Assembly: GCF_017168195.1 (NCBI RefSeq)
Contig: NZ_JADNYL010000003.1
Coordinates: forward strand, 62,001 to 126,000
DNA from: Thalassotalea sp. G2M2-11
GTDB taxonomy: Bacteria > Pseudomonadota > Gammaproteobacteria > Enterobacterales > Alteromonadaceae
Direction of reading: 5' to 3'
Length of the DNA: 64,000 nt
Shown here: piece by piece, positions 1 through 9,044 of the stretch
Position numbering within the stretch: position 1 is the first letter of the stretch
How the letters are laid out: every line of letters starts with the position of its first letter
Position numbers and translations under genes: made by a program
Notes under the pieces: generated by a model
Told to the model about the DNA's origin: nothing
Seen by the model: only the letters and a program-made list of their open reading frames with translations
Database searches by the model: none

Positions 1-2
1 TA

Positions 3-707
3 TTTGGTATTGGTATTGCGACGGTGATTTTACCGAGTTTAGCTAAGCTTCATACGAAAAAAAGCCCAGCCGCTTTTGAGCAAACACTTGATTGGGGCAT
101 TAAAATTATCACTTTATTAGGCTGGCCAGCGTTAGTCGGTTTAATGATACTTGCTCAGCCGATTATCATGGTTTTATTCATGCGTGGTGAATTTACCCAG
201 TTTACTGTGATTCAGGTCTCTTTTGCACTGTTTGCTTATTTATCTGGCTTGATCAGTTTTATGTTTATTAAGGTACTGGCACCTGGTTACTATGCTCGCC
301 AAGACACTAAAACACCGGTAAAAATAGGTATCAAAGCCATGGTAGCTAATATGGCGTTTAATCTGATGCTCGCACCGTTTTTTGGTTATGTAGGTTTAGC
401 GATTGCCACGACGTTATCGGCAACCTTAAATGCGTTTTGGTTGTATCAAGGTTTGAAAACGTTAGCGGTATATCAATTATCAAGGTCAACGATAATATTT
501 ATGGCTAAGGTGATCATGGCCGCTTTAGTGATGGCTGTGGTGGTCAATTGGTTATCACCACCTTTTAGCACTTGGTTGGATATGAGTTATATGCAACAAG
601 TGATTCAATTAATTACCTGTATTTCAGTTGGAGCGTTTTGTTACTTTATCATGGTGATTGCCTTAGGGATTCGATTGCGTGATTTTAGCGTAAAAGCTGA
701 ACAATAA
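3..707 (+). CDS. murJ: Lipid II flippase MurJ, C-terminal part
   Basis: The frame is open from the left edge of the window, so the gene starts upstream and only about the last 234 residues are present. The product is a polytopic inner-membrane protein of the MOP superfamily that flips the peptidoglycan precursor lipid II. The visible part holds several hydrophobic segments and the MurJ-like stretches ILPSLAKLH and ALFAYLSGLISFMFIKVLAPGYYARQ-type sequence with a conserved APGYYARQDT motif. A GTG at 24 lies inside the frame and is not the true start. Position directly upstream of ribF and ileS is the usual gammaproteobacterial order, which supports the call. Confidence 0.93.
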   Translation, partial: FGIGIATVILPSLAKLHTKKSPAAFEQTLDWGIKIITLLGWPALVGLMILAQPIIMVLFMRGEFTQFTVIQVSFALFAYLSGLISFMFIKVLAPGYYARQDTKTPVKIGIKAMVANMAFNLMLAPFFGYVGLAIATTLSATLNAFWLYQGLKTLAVYQLSRSTIIFMAKVIMAALVMAVVVNWLSPPFSTWLDMSYMQQVIQLITCISVGAFCYFIMVIALGIRLRDFSVKAEQ

Positions 708-737
708 AAAAAAGTGAAACAAATTACGCTGAGGTGC

Positions 738-765
738 TGATTCTTACTAACGACTAAGCTATAAT
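738..765 (+). promoter_or_regulatory. Putative sigma-70 promoter of ribF
   Basis: A perfect TATAAT lies at 760-765, with a weak -35-like TGATTC at 738-743 (16-bp spacer), about 70 bases before the ribF start and just after the murJ stop. The -35 match is poor, so this is a proposal based mainly on the -10. Confidence 0.35.
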
Positions 766-835
766 TCGTCGGTTTTTATTTTACGCCGTTATTTTAGTGG
801 CGCTAACAGCAAATAATTTAAGGTTTTTCAGCTAA

Positions 836-1786
836 ATGCAGTTAATTCGTGGTATCCACAATATTCAATCAGACCGTAATAGGGTTGATGAACGAGGTTG
901 TGTGTTGACCATAGGTAACTTTGATGGTGTCCATTTAGGTCATCAACGAGTGATTAAAGCATTAGTTGCCAAAGCGCTTGAGTTAAATAGTGTTGCAACT
1001 GTGATGGTGTTTGAACCTCAACCAAGAGAGTTGTTTGCACCTGAGACAGCGCCTGCACGACTAACACGATTAAGAGATAAATACGCGTTATTAAAAGACC
1101 TAGGTGTCGAACGTTTGATTTGCGTAAATTTCAATCGTAAATTTGCCAACATTTGCGCCAATGAATTTGTCGAGCATTTACTGGTCAATAGCTTAAATAT
1201 TAAATATTTAATTATTGGTGATGATTTTCACTTTGGTAAAAACAGGCAAGGTAATTTCGATACATTAAAGGTGGCTAGTCAGCAGTTTGACTTTGGTATT
1301 TCGGATACCTCCAGCTATAAACTGCATGATTGTCGTATCAGTAGTACAGCGATAAGAAATGCATTAAGTGATAATAAACTTGATGAAGCTTTTCAGATGT
1401 TAGGGCGTCCTTATTCTATTATTGGTCGTGTATTTCATGGTGATAAGCGTGGCAGAGAGCTAGGTTTTCCAACGGCAAATGTACTGTTAAAAAGGCGAGT
1501 TTCACCTGTTTCTGGGGTGTATGTTGTCGCAGTGAAGATTCCATGTGGTAATTTTTATGGTGTCGCTAATATTGGTTCTAGGCCAACTTTTGTCGGTATC
1601 AGGCAACAATTAGAAGTACATATTTTTAATTTTGATCGTGATATATATGGTCAAATAATTGAAGTAACATTAATAGAAAAGCTCAGGGAAGAACAAAAAT
1701 TTTCTTCGTTAGCTGAGTTAACCGAGCAAATTGAAATAGATTGTGAGCAGGCAAAACAAACTGTTCAAACATTAAAGAATAATTAA
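836..1786 (+). CDS. ribF: Bifunctional riboflavin kinase / FMN adenylyltransferase
   Basis: Converts riboflavin to FMN and FMN to FAD in the cytoplasm. The 316-residue length fits the family. The N-terminal nucleotidyltransferase domain shows GNFDGVHLGHQ at residues 27-37, the HxGH-type ATP-binding motif. The C-terminal kinase domain starts near residue 185 with GRVFHGDKRGRELGFPTAN, the characteristic riboflavin kinase motif, and continues with YGVANIGSRPTF. It lies between murJ and ileS, 54 bases upstream of ileS, the standard arrangement in gammaproteobacteria. Nothing is missing. Confidence 0.96.
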   Translation: MQLIRGIHNIQSDRNRVDERGCVLTIGNFDGVHLGHQRVIKALVAKALELNSVATVMVFEPQPRELFAPETAPARLTRLRDKYALLKDLGVERLICVNFNRKFANICANEFVEHLLVNSLNIKYLIIGDDFHFGKNRQGNFDTLKVASQQFDFGISDTSSYKLHDCRISSTAIRNALSDNKLDEAFQMLGRPYSIIGRVFHGDKRGRELGFPTANVLLKRRVSPVSGVYVVAVKIPCGNFYGVANIGSRPTFVGIRQQLEVHIFNFDRDIYGQIIEVTLIEKLREEQKFSSLAELTEQIEIDCEQAKQTVQTLKNN

Positions 1787-1840
1787 CCTTAAATCCCAGT
1801 TGAAAATATTCAACTTAGACAATAATGGATATGAATTTAA

Positions 1841-4678
1841 ATGAGTGATTATAAACATACCCTGAATTTGCCAGCGACTTCTTTCCCAATGAAAGGAAAC
1901 ATGGCAAATCGTGAACCGCAAATGCTAAAGGATTGGGCGAGCAAAGATCTTTATGGCAAAATTCGCGCCGCTAAAAAGGGTAAAAAGTCGTTTATTTTGC
2001 ATGATGGTCCTCCTTATGCCAATGGTAGTATTCATTTAGGTCATGCAGTAAATAAAATTCTTAAAGACATTATTATTAAAGCCAAAACGCTATCAGATTT
2101 TAATTCTCCTTATGTACCAGGCTGGGATTGTCATGGTTTACCAATTGAGTTGATGGTGGAAAAGAAAGTCGGTAAGCCGGGCCACAAAGTGAGCGCAGCA
2201 GATTTTCGTCAAAAATGTCGCGAATATGCGCTAAAACAAGTTGATGGGCAACGCGAAGACTTTAAACGTTTAGGTGTGTTTGGTGATTGGGATAAGCCAT
2301 ACTTAACCATGAATTTTGACACTGAAGCTAATATTATTCGTGCTTTAGGTAAGATTGCTGAAAATGGTCACCTACAGCAAGGTTTTAAACCTGTGCATTG
2401 GTGTACAGATTGTGGCAGTGCATTAGCCGAAGCTGAAGTTGAGTACAAAGATAAACAGTCTCCTGCAATTGATGTGAAATTTACAGCCCTTGATAACAAT
2501 GTGGCGGATAAATTCTCTCACCCTGAAAATCATGAAGGGCAAGGTGAAATTTCAGCGGTTATCTGGACTACTACGCCATGGACACTACCTGCTAACCGAG
2601 CTATTTCAGTGCACCCAGAGGTTGAATATACCTTAGTGCAATGTGAGAAAGAGCAACAAAAGTTTCGTTTAATACTCGCTTCTGAATTAGTGAGCTCATG
2701 TATGGATCGTTTTGGTATCGATAAATACCATGCGTTAGGCTTCTGTCGTGGTGCTGACTTAGAGCATGTGCAAGTTAAGCATCCATTTTATGATTTTACC
2801 GTACCCATTATCTGTGGTGATCATGTCACTACTGATTCAGGTACAGGCTGTGTTCATACCGCAGGTGGTCACGGTGTTGACGATTTTGCTGTTTGTAAAA
2901 AATACGATTTAGAAATTTATAACCCAGTAGGGGCGAATGGGGTATTTTTAGACGATTTACCATTATTTGCTGGCCAGCATGTATTTAAGGCGAATGCGTC
3001 AATTGTTGATGTGTTAAATGAAAACGGTGCGTTGATCCACCATCATGCGTATGAGCATTCTTATCCACATTGCTGGCGTCATAAAACACCAATTATTTTT
3101 CGTGCTACGCCACAGTGGTTTATTAGCATGGATAAACAAGGGCTACGTCAAGCATCATTAGCTGAAATTAAGCAAACTGAATGGATCCCAGATTGGGGAC
3201 AGAGCCGTATAGAGTCAATGGTGGAAGGGCGTCCAGATTGGTGTATCTCCCGTCAACGTACTTGGGGGGTTCCTATTGCACTATTTGTTCATAAGGACAC
3301 AGGTGCGCTTCACCCAAGAAGTTTTGAATTAATTGAAGATATAGCAAAGCGTGTTGAAAAATCAGGAATTCAAGCTTGGTTTGACTTATCCGCTGAAGAG
3401 TTAATTGGTGATGATGCCAAAGAGTTTGTTAAGGTTGCAGATACCTTAGATGTTTGGTTTGATTCTGGTGTCACTCATTACTCGGTTGTTGATGCCAGAG
3501 ATGAGTTTGATAAAGCTGCTGATTTGTATCTGGAAGGCTCTGATCAACATCGTGGTTGGTTTATGTCGTCAATGATGTCATCAGTTGCGATGAATGGTAA
3601 AGCGCCATACTCACAAGTGTTAACTCATGGTTTCACTGTTGATGTGAACGGCCGTAAAATGTCTAAATCACTTGGGAATGTGATCACGCCAGCCGAAGTT
3701 ACCAATAAACTTGGCGCTGATATTTTACGTTTATGGGTAGCCTCAGTTAACTATACCCAAGAAATAACAGTCTCTGATGAGATCTTTAAACGCCAAGCGG
3801 ATGCATACCGACGTATTCGTAATACATCTCGCTTTTTATTAGCCAATATCAATGGCTTTGAACCAGCTAAGCATTCAGTTGATGTGAACGAAATGGTTGA
3901 GTTAGATCGCTGGGTATTAGGACGTGCGGCGCAACTACAAGATGAAATCGTACAAGCTTATGACAAGTATGAATTTCATAATGTGGTACATAAGTTAATG
4001 AACTTTTGTACCACGGAGCTAGGTGGCTTCTATCTCGATATTATTAAAGATCGTCAGTACACAGCGAAAGATAACAGTGTGGCTCGTCGCTCATGTCAAA
4101 CGGCTATGTATTTAATTGCAGAAGCGATGACTCGTTGGATGGCACCTATTTTATCATTTACTGCACAAGAGATTTGGCAAGCATTACCTTCGGTTGATGG
4201 TAGTGAGCGTGATGAGTTCGTCTTTACTGGTGTGTGGTTTGATGGTTTAGTGCACTTAACGGATGACGCACAATTTAACAATGACTATTGGCATGAAATT
4301 TTACAAGTGCGTGCGGAAGTCAATAAAGTGCTAGAAAATGCTCGTAAAGAGAAGATTGTCGGTAAAGCACTCGAAGCTAAGGTTACCTTATATGCCACGC
4401 AAGAATTAGCTGACAAATTGAAGGCGCTAGCAGATGAACTTCGTTTTGTATTGATTACTTCTGGTGCTGAAGTACAAGTTGTTGATACAGCCCCTGAAAG
4501 CGCGATAGCAACGGATATTGAAGGTTTATGGCTGGCCGTTAGCGCATCAACAGGTACTAAGTGTGAACGATGTTGGCACCACACCGAAGATGTTGGACAA
4601 TATGATAGTCATCCTACCTTATGTGGCCGCTGTGTGACTAATGTTGATGGTGAAGGTGAGCAAAGACAATTTGCTTAA
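1841..4678 (+). CDS. ileS: Isoleucyl-tRNA synthetase
   Basis: Class I aminoacyl-tRNA synthetase charging tRNA-Ile, cytoplasmic, 945 residues. HLGH at residues 65-68 is the HIGH motif; KMSKS lies near residues 606-610 in [10 protein letters not shown]. The CP1 editing insertion shows the [13 protein letters not shown] motif. The C-terminus has a zinc ribbon with CERCW and CGRC pairs, as in the bacterial type without mupirocin-resistance features. No T-box is visible upstream, as expected for a gammaproteobacterium. Followed 89 bases later by lspA. Confidence 0.98.
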   Translation: MSDYKHTLNLPATSFPMKGNMANREPQMLKDWASKDLYGKIRAAKKGKKSFILHDGPPYANGSIHLGHAVNKILKDIIIKAKTLSDFNSPYVPGWDCHGLPIELMVEKKVGKPGHKVSAADFRQKCREYALKQVDGQREDFKRLGVFGDWDKPYLTMNFDTEANIIRALGKIAENGHLQQGFKPVHWCTDCGSALAEAEVEYKDKQSPAIDVKFTALDNNVADKFSHPENHEGQGEISAVIWTTTPWTLPANRAISVHPEVEYTLVQCEKEQQKFRLILASELVSSCMDRFGIDKYHALGFCRGADLEHVQVKHPFYDFTVPIICGDHVTTDSGTGCVHTAGGHGVDDFAVCKKYDLEIYNPVGANGVFLDDLPLFAGQHVFKANASIVDVLNENGALIHHHAYEHSYPHCWRHKTPIIFRATPQWFISMDKQGLRQASLAEIKQTEWIPDWGQSRIESMVEGRPDWCISRQRTWGVPIALFVHKDTGALHPRSFELIEDIAKRVEKSGIQAWFDLSAEELIGDDAKEFVKVADTLDVWFDSGVTHYSVVDARDEFDKAADLYLEGSDQHRGWFMSSMMSSVAMNGKAPYSQVLTHGFTVDVNGRKMSKSLGNVITPAEVTNKLGADILRLWVASVNYTQEITVSDEIFKRQADAYRRIRNTSRFLLANINGFEPAKHSVDVNEMVELDRWVLGRAAQLQDEIVQAYDKYEFHNVVHKLMNFCTTELGGFYLDIIKDRQYTAKDNSVARRSCQTAMYLIAEAMTRWMAPILSFTAQEIWQALPSVDGSERDEFVFTGVWFDGLVHLTDDAQFNNDYWHEILQVRAEVNKVLENARKEKIVGKALEAKVTLYATQELADKLKALADELRFVLITSGAEVQVVDTAPESAIATDIEGLWLAVSASTGTKCERCWHHTEDVGQYDSHPTLCGRCVTNVDGEGEQRQFA

Positions 4679-4701
4679 TTAGTGACCGAACGTAATTTAA
4701 A

Positions 4702-4749
4702 AGTGCTCAGGCCCCTATGCAACAGCAAGGTGTACTGAGCATTTTATTA
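4702..4749 (+). terminator. Weak hairpin between ileS and lspA
   Basis: The spacer holds AGTGCTCAG and CTGAGCATT arms (nine pairs including one G-U) around a loop of about 22 bases, followed by TTTATTA. It could attenuate read-through from ileS to lspA, but the long loop and broken U-run make this weak. Confidence 0.3.
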
Positions 4750-4767
4750 TCAATATAGAGAAAGTTT

Positions 4768-5280
4768 ATGGAGCAAGAAAAAAGTCAATCAAGTTTATCT
4801 TGGTTGTGGCTAACACTGGTATTTTTGATGATTGATCAGGCATCAAAGTATTGGGTTGCCAGTTCAATGAATCTATACCAATCAATCAACTTATTGCCAT
4901 TTTTTAATATTACCTATGCACAAAACCCAGGTGCGGCATTTAGCTTCTTAGCTGATCAACCAGGGTGGCAACGTTGGTTTTTTTCTTTAATTGCGATGGT
5001 TGCTAGTGTAATCTTTTTGGTATGGTTAAAAAGAACTCCTAAAAGCCAGCCTATTTTAGCGGTCGCATTAGCTTGTATGCTCAGTGGAGCACTAGGTAAT
5101 TTAATTGATCGGGTATTGTTTGGTTATGTTATTGATTTTCTTGATTTCTACCTCGGTCAATATCATTGGCCAACGTTTAATATTGCTGATTCAGTGATTT
5201 TTATTGGCGCAGTGCTAATGATCATCGATTCGTTTAAACAAGATAAATCAAGCCAACCTGACGTATTGAAAGAGAAATAA
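4768..5280 (+). CDS. lspA: Lipoprotein signal peptidase (signal peptidase II)
   Basis: Aspartyl inner-membrane protease that cleaves the signal peptide of prolipoproteins after lipidation. 170 residues with four hydrophobic segments. Conserved motifs are visible: DQASKYW near residue 23, the NPGAAFSFL stretch, the first catalytic aspartate in GNLIDR and the second in FNIADS. It precedes fkpB by two bases, so the two are translationally close and probably cotranscribed with ispH. It would serve lipoproteins such as the NlpI-like product at 16255. Confidence 0.97.
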   Translation: MEQEKSQSSLSWLWLTLVFLMIDQASKYWVASSMNLYQSINLLPFFNITYAQNPGAAFSFLADQPGWQRWFFSLIAMVASVIFLVWLKRTPKSQPILAVALACMLSGALGNLIDRVLFGYVIDFLDFYLGQYHWPTFNIADSVIFIGAVLMIIDSFKQDKSSQPDVLKEK

Positions 5281-5282
5281 TC

Positions 5283-5717
5283 ATGTCTAAAGTTATTGAA
5301 AGTGATTCACAAACCATCGTCCATATTACTATGAAGTTAGCGGATGGCTCGGCGGCTGATAGCACGAAAGTGAATAATAAGCCGGCTAAGATAATTATGG
5401 GCGACGAAAGTATTTCACCTGCATTTGAACAGGAATTACTAGGTCTTAAGGTGGGTGAGAATAAAGAGTTTACCTTGTCTGCAAATGATGCATTTGGTGA
5501 GAGTAACCCTGATAATATTCATTATGTTGATGCTAATAAGTTCTCCGCTGAAGCTCCAGCAAAAGTTGGTAATATCATAACCTTTACCCAACCTGGTGGG
5601 GTCGAATTACCTGGGATGATCACCGATGTTTCGGGAGATTCAGTTACGGTTGACTTTAATCACCCTTTAGCAGGACAATCCGTCACGTTTATTATAGACG
5701 TCATAGACATTTTATAG
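5283..5717 (+). CDS. fkpB: FKBP-type peptidyl-prolyl isomerase, SlpA/FkpB type
   Basis: 144-residue FKBP of the SlyD/SlpA group, predicted cytoplasmic because no signal peptide is present. The FKBP core is split by an insert-in-flap domain that begins with [14 protein letters not shown]; the end of the fold is visible in [14 protein letters not shown]. SlpA-type proteins have prolyl isomerase and chaperone activity. Its position between lspA and ispH is the conserved order in gammaproteobacteria and separates it from slyD, which is found elsewhere. Confidence 0.93.
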   Translation: MSKVIESDSQTIVHITMKLADGSAADSTKVNNKPAKIIMGDESISPAFEQELLGLKVGENKEFTLSANDAFGESNPDNIHYVDANKFSAEAPAKVGNIITFTQPGGVELPGMITDVSGDSVTVDFNHPLAGQSVTFIIDVIDIL

Positions 5718-5725
5718 GTGATAGT

Positions 5726-6655
5726 GTGGATATAATTTTAGCTAATCCTCGTGGTTTTTGTGCCGGTGTCGATCGTGCCATTAGTATTGTTGATCGCGCA
5801 TTGGATTTATTTGAAGCGCCAATTTATGTTCGACACGAAGTTGTTCACAACAAGTTTGTTGTCAATGGTCTGAAAGACCGTGGCGCGGTATTTGTTGATG
5901 AATTGAATGAAGTGCCTGATGGCAGCACGGTTATTTTTAGTGCACATGGTGTTTCTAAAGCCGTCAGAAATGAAGCAAAACAACGTGGTTTAAAAGTGTT
6001 TGATGCTACTTGCCCATTAGTGACTAAAGTACATATGGAAGTTTCTCGTGCCAGCCGTAAAGGGATTGAGTGCGTGCTGATAGGTCATGCTGGTCATCCA
6101 GAAGTTGAAGGCACAATGGGGCAGTATGAGAGTGAAGAGGGCGGGATATATTTGGTTGAATCTGCGGATGATGTGCAAAAGTTGACCGTTAAAGACCGGC
6201 AAAAATTGTATTATTGTAGTCAAACTACGTTATCGGTTGATGATACCAGTGATGTGATTGATGCGCTTCGTCTAAAGTTCCCTGAAATTGAAGGACCAAG
6301 AAAAGACGATATTTGCTATGCGACGCAGAATAGGCAAGATGCGGTAAGAGCCATTGCTAATGAGGTTGATTTATTATTAGTGGTTGGCGCTAAAAATAGC
6401 TCAAACTCAAATCGTTTGCGCGAGTTGGCAGAAAAAATTGGTACAACAGCTTATTTAATTGATACGGCAGATAATATTGAGCTTGATTGGCTAGCAGGTG
6501 TTAACTCTATCGGTGTTACTGCTGGTGCATCTGCACCTGCGATTTTGGTTCAACAAGTGATTGAAGCTTTAAAAAAACATGGCGGTAAAGAGGTTACCGA
6601 GTTTCCTGGCAGGAAAGAAGACACCGTATTTGCGGTACCTGTAGAATTGCGCTAG
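5726..6655 (+). CDS. ispH: 4-hydroxy-3-methylbut-2-enyl diphosphate reductase
   Basis: Last step of the methylerythritol phosphate isoprenoid pathway: reduces HMBPP to IPP and DMAPP with a [4Fe-4S] cluster. 309 residues. The three cluster cysteines are C12 ([12 protein letters not shown]), C96 (FDATCPLV) and C197 ([11 protein letters not shown]). The start is GTG at 5726, chosen because the protein starts [14 protein letters not shown] as in homologues; it follows fkpB by eight bases. An ATG start is not available near it. Confidence 0.97.
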   Translation: MDIILANPRGFCAGVDRAISIVDRALDLFEAPIYVRHEVVHNKFVVNGLKDRGAVFVDELNEVPDGSTVIFSAHGVSKAVRNEAKQRGLKVFDATCPLVTKVHMEVSRASRKGIECVLIGHAGHPEVEGTMGQYESEEGGIYLVESADDVQKLTVKDRQKLYYCSQTTLSVDDTSDVIDALRLKFPEIEGPRKDDICYATQNRQDAVRAIANEVDLLLVVGAKNSSNSNRLRELAEKIGTTAYLIDTADNIELDWLAGVNSIGVTAGASAPAILVQQVIEALKKHGGKEVTEFPGRKEDTVFAVPVELR

Positions 6656-6995
6656 TCTTAGTGGAGGCTGGAAGTTAAGCAATCTGATTCTCACAGTGAA
6701 ATTACGTTGCTTTATTTTTATTAAGCAATTGAAAATAAATGAATAGTTACTGTGCATCATAAAAGGATGACTATTTGTTATATGGATATAAGGTATGGGT
6801 TAATGCGGTTCACATTAGTGATTTTTAACACATATATGCAACTCTTATCTGCGCTTTTACTCGATAAAGCGCTCTTTGTACTCATCTACAGTATTATTGC
6901 TCGAATTTATGGGCTATATTTTAAGATTAAAACTATTTTGTTGAATTGTCGTTTTAACTTCTCTTTTGATGTCGTTAACGCCATGGGAGTCATTG
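6656..6995. other. Intergenic region between ispH and the pilin operon
   Basis: 340 bases with no convincing gene. It contains two small dyads: TTGCTT/AAGCAA around 6708-6727 and GCGCTTT/AAAGCGC at 6851-6857 and 6866-6872, the latter followed by TCTTTG. Either could end ispH transcription. The promoter of the pilV operon must lie here, but no clear -35/-10 pair stands out. The 86-codon open frame at 6752 has no coding character. Confidence 0.4.
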
Positions 6996-7535
6996 ATGAA
7001 GCAAGGTTATAGTCAACAATCAAAAGGAATGACTTTTATTGAAGTCTTAGTGGCTTTAGTCATTATCGTTACTGGGATTCTTGGCGCTGTTGCTATGCAG
7101 GCAACGGCAAAAAAGGCAAGTTTTGATGCGATGCAACGTTCTCTAGCTTCGTCTCTTGCACAAGATATGATTGAACGTATGCGTGGAAATGATCCTGCGA
7201 TCCTTGGTAATTATAATGGTACAGACTATGGCGAGACTTTAGATGCTGAGCCCAGTAATCGCTGTAATACATCAGCAGGCTGTGTTGCTGCGGATTTGGT
7301 GACCAACGACAAATATGAGTGGGAATTAGCGCTTATGGGGGCTGATGTTCAAAGTTCTGGCAGTAATGCGGGGGGGTTAGTTGGTGCTCGCGGCTGTATT
7401 TCACATTCTTTAGGGGCTGTAACCGTTATAGTTTCTTGGCAAGGTAGAGATGAAATCGCTGATAGTGATAAAGGCACTTGCGGGGCCGCAGGAAAAAAAC
7501 GTCGTCAGGTTATTGTACAGGCTTTTGTGATTTAA
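6996..7535 (+). CDS. pilV: Type IV pilus minor pilin PilV
   Basis: Class III (prepilin) leader MKQGYSQQSKG followed by MTFIEVLVALVIIVTGILG, with Glu at position 5 of the mature chain, cut by PilD. An upstream in-frame ATG at 6966 would add ten residues; ATG 6996 is preferred because GGGAG sits at 6985-6989 and the leader length becomes normal. 179 residues. PilV-type minor pilins help initiate pilus assembly and carry PilY1 to the tip. First gene of the pilV-pilW-pilX-pilY1-pilE cluster. Confidence 0.9.
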   Translation: MKQGYSQQSKGMTFIEVLVALVIIVTGILGAVAMQATAKKASFDAMQRSLASSLAQDMIERMRGNDPAILGNYNGTDYGETLDAEPSNRCNTSAGCVAADLVTNDKYEWELALMGADVQSSGSNAGGLVGARGCISHSLGAVTVIVSWQGRDEIADSDKGTCGAAGKKRRQVIVQAFVI

Positions 7536-7536
7536 T

Positions 7537-8517
7537 ATGAAAAAACAACTAGGTTTTACAATTTTAGAAATATTTATTGCGTTAACGATCGGTTTAGTGC
7601 TGTTTGCCGGTGTAATGAGTATTTTTGTTGGTATGAAAACAACCACTAAAGAGACATCATCTTATGGTGAGTTGCAGGAAAATGGTCGATTTGCTCTGAG
7701 TGTGTTAACGGAAGATTTATTACGTCAAGACTTTTGGGGAGATCTGACAGGTACGCTTGATTTAGCAAAATTAAATGGGGTACCTGTAGCACCGGGCAAT
7801 GATTGTAATGGCGGCGGTGTTAATAATGCTTCATTTCCTGCAGCTGTTGGTCGTTACCGAACCATCTGGGGGGCAACAGCTACAGCGCAAGCTAATATGG
7901 GCTGCATCGCAGATGCGAAAATTGGTTCTGATATTTTACAGTTAAAACGTGTTATTTCGACTCCGCTTGAATCTGCGCCAGGTATACCAATTGCCAACGC
8001 GCCGTCAGGAAAATATTATTTTGTCGCGAACCAAAATGAAGGGGAAATATTTGCTGGTGGCGGTGCAGTGCCTGATCTTGATGTCAGTCGGGTATGGGAG
8101 TTCCAACATCATGTCTATTATGTCAGAGAAGATACTATAGGGTCTAATACGGTACCAGTATTGATGCAAGGGCAATTGACCACAAAAATGAATTTTGAGC
8201 CTATTATTGATGGTATTGAACGGATTAAGTTTATGTATGGTGTTGATACAAATTTTAACGGCGTAGTGAATACGTTTATCTCAGCAAACAACATGACGCA
8301 AAATTTATGGGATGGTTTTAACAATGCACGCATTTTAGCGGTAAAAGTATATGTACTAGCACGCAATGTTCAGCCAGATCCCAAATATACTGATACTAAA
8401 ACCTATCAAATGGGAGATGAGCTAGTGCCAGCCTTTAATGACAATTATCGAAGGTTATTATTTACTAGCGTCGTCAGTTTACATAACGCAGGTATTGAAG
8501 AATGGCCAAAAACATGA
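7537..8517 (+). CDS. pilW: Type IV pilus minor pilin PilW
   Basis: 326 residues with a short prepilin leader MKKQLG followed by FTILEIFIALTIGLVLFAG; Glu5 is present. PilW is the large minor pilin of the priming/tip complex. The C-terminal half is low in recognisable motifs, as is usual. It starts one base after the pilV stop and overlaps pilX by 16 bases, so the cluster is translationally coupled. Two cysteine-containing stretches (DCNGGG and MGCIADAK) suggest a disulfide in the globular head. Confidence 0.88.
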   Translation: MKKQLGFTILEIFIALTIGLVLFAGVMSIFVGMKTTTKETSSYGELQENGRFALSVLTEDLLRQDFWGDLTGTLDLAKLNGVPVAPGNDCNGGGVNNASFPAAVGRYRTIWGATATAQANMGCIADAKIGSDILQLKRVISTPLESAPGIPIANAPSGKYYFVANQNEGEIFAGGGAVPDLDVSRVWEFQHHVYYVREDTIGSNTVPVLMQGQLTTKMNFEPIIDGIERIKFMYGVDTNFNGVVNTFISANNMTQNLWDGFNNARILAVKVYVLARNVQPDPKYTDTKTYQMGDELVPAFNDNYRRLLFTSVVSLHNAGIEEWPKT

Positions 8518-9014
8518 AGTTAAATACGTTCAGAAGCCAACAAGGTGTGGTGTTGATTGTTTCCCTTGTTTTTTTAGTGGCGCTTACTGCTGTAGCGGTT
8601 GCATTGATGCAAAACTCGACCACCGATATGAAAATGGCTGGGGCAACTGAACAGCGTGTGATTGCTATCCAAGAAGCCGTGAGTGCGGTAGATGAAGTAA
8701 TTTATCGGCAGTTAGCAGGGGGAACCGGTACCAATGGTTTTGCCCAAAACTTAGTCAATTTTCCGCTTAATGGGGTTAATGGCGTGACTGGTGATTTAAC
8801 GCAAACAAATAAGAAAACCGACACGGTTGCAGATGTTGATATTATTAACAATGATTTTCGATTAGAAGCAGATTGTCCTGCATCTCGGTCGGCGTCTTCA
8901 TCACAAGTATTTTCATGTAACTCATTACGCATCAGAGTGATTAAAAATTATGGTCGAAATAATACCAGCAATGTTGAAGTGAATTCAGGTATATCGCAGC
9001 AGTTACTGCGATAA
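8502..9014 (+). CDS. pilX: Type IV pilus minor pilin PilX
   Basis: 170 residues beginning MAKNMKLNTFRSQQG followed by VVLIVSLVFLVALTAVAVALMQ, a pilin-like N-terminal helix without the canonical Phe1/Glu5, as is typical of the PilX family. The start may be ATG 8502, inside the end of pilW, or ATG 8514; neither has a strong ribosome-binding site. Two cysteines (DCPASR and FSCNSLR) could form a disulfide. In the family, PilX joins PilV, PilW and PilE in the complex that presents PilY1. Confidence 0.85.
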   Translation: MAKNMKLNTFRSQQGVVLIVSLVFLVALTAVAVALMQNSTTDMKMAGATEQRVIAIQEAVSAVDEVIYRQLAGGTGTNGFAQNLVNFPLNGVNGVTGDLTQTNKKTDTVADVDIINNDFRLEADCPASRSASSSQVFSCNSLRIRVIKNYGRNNTSNVEVNSGISQQLLR

Positions 9015-9044
9015 ACTGTTTAAGGATTATGAGGTAATCAATCA

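Noticed and set aside
4096-4584. Open frames on the - strand of ileS
   Set aside because: They are shadows of the ileS coding frame and show no independent motif or start signal.
6752-7012. 86-codon + strand frame before pilV
   Set aside because: It overlaps the pilV start in another frame, has no family likeness, and its hydrophobic composition follows from AT-rich intergenic DNA.
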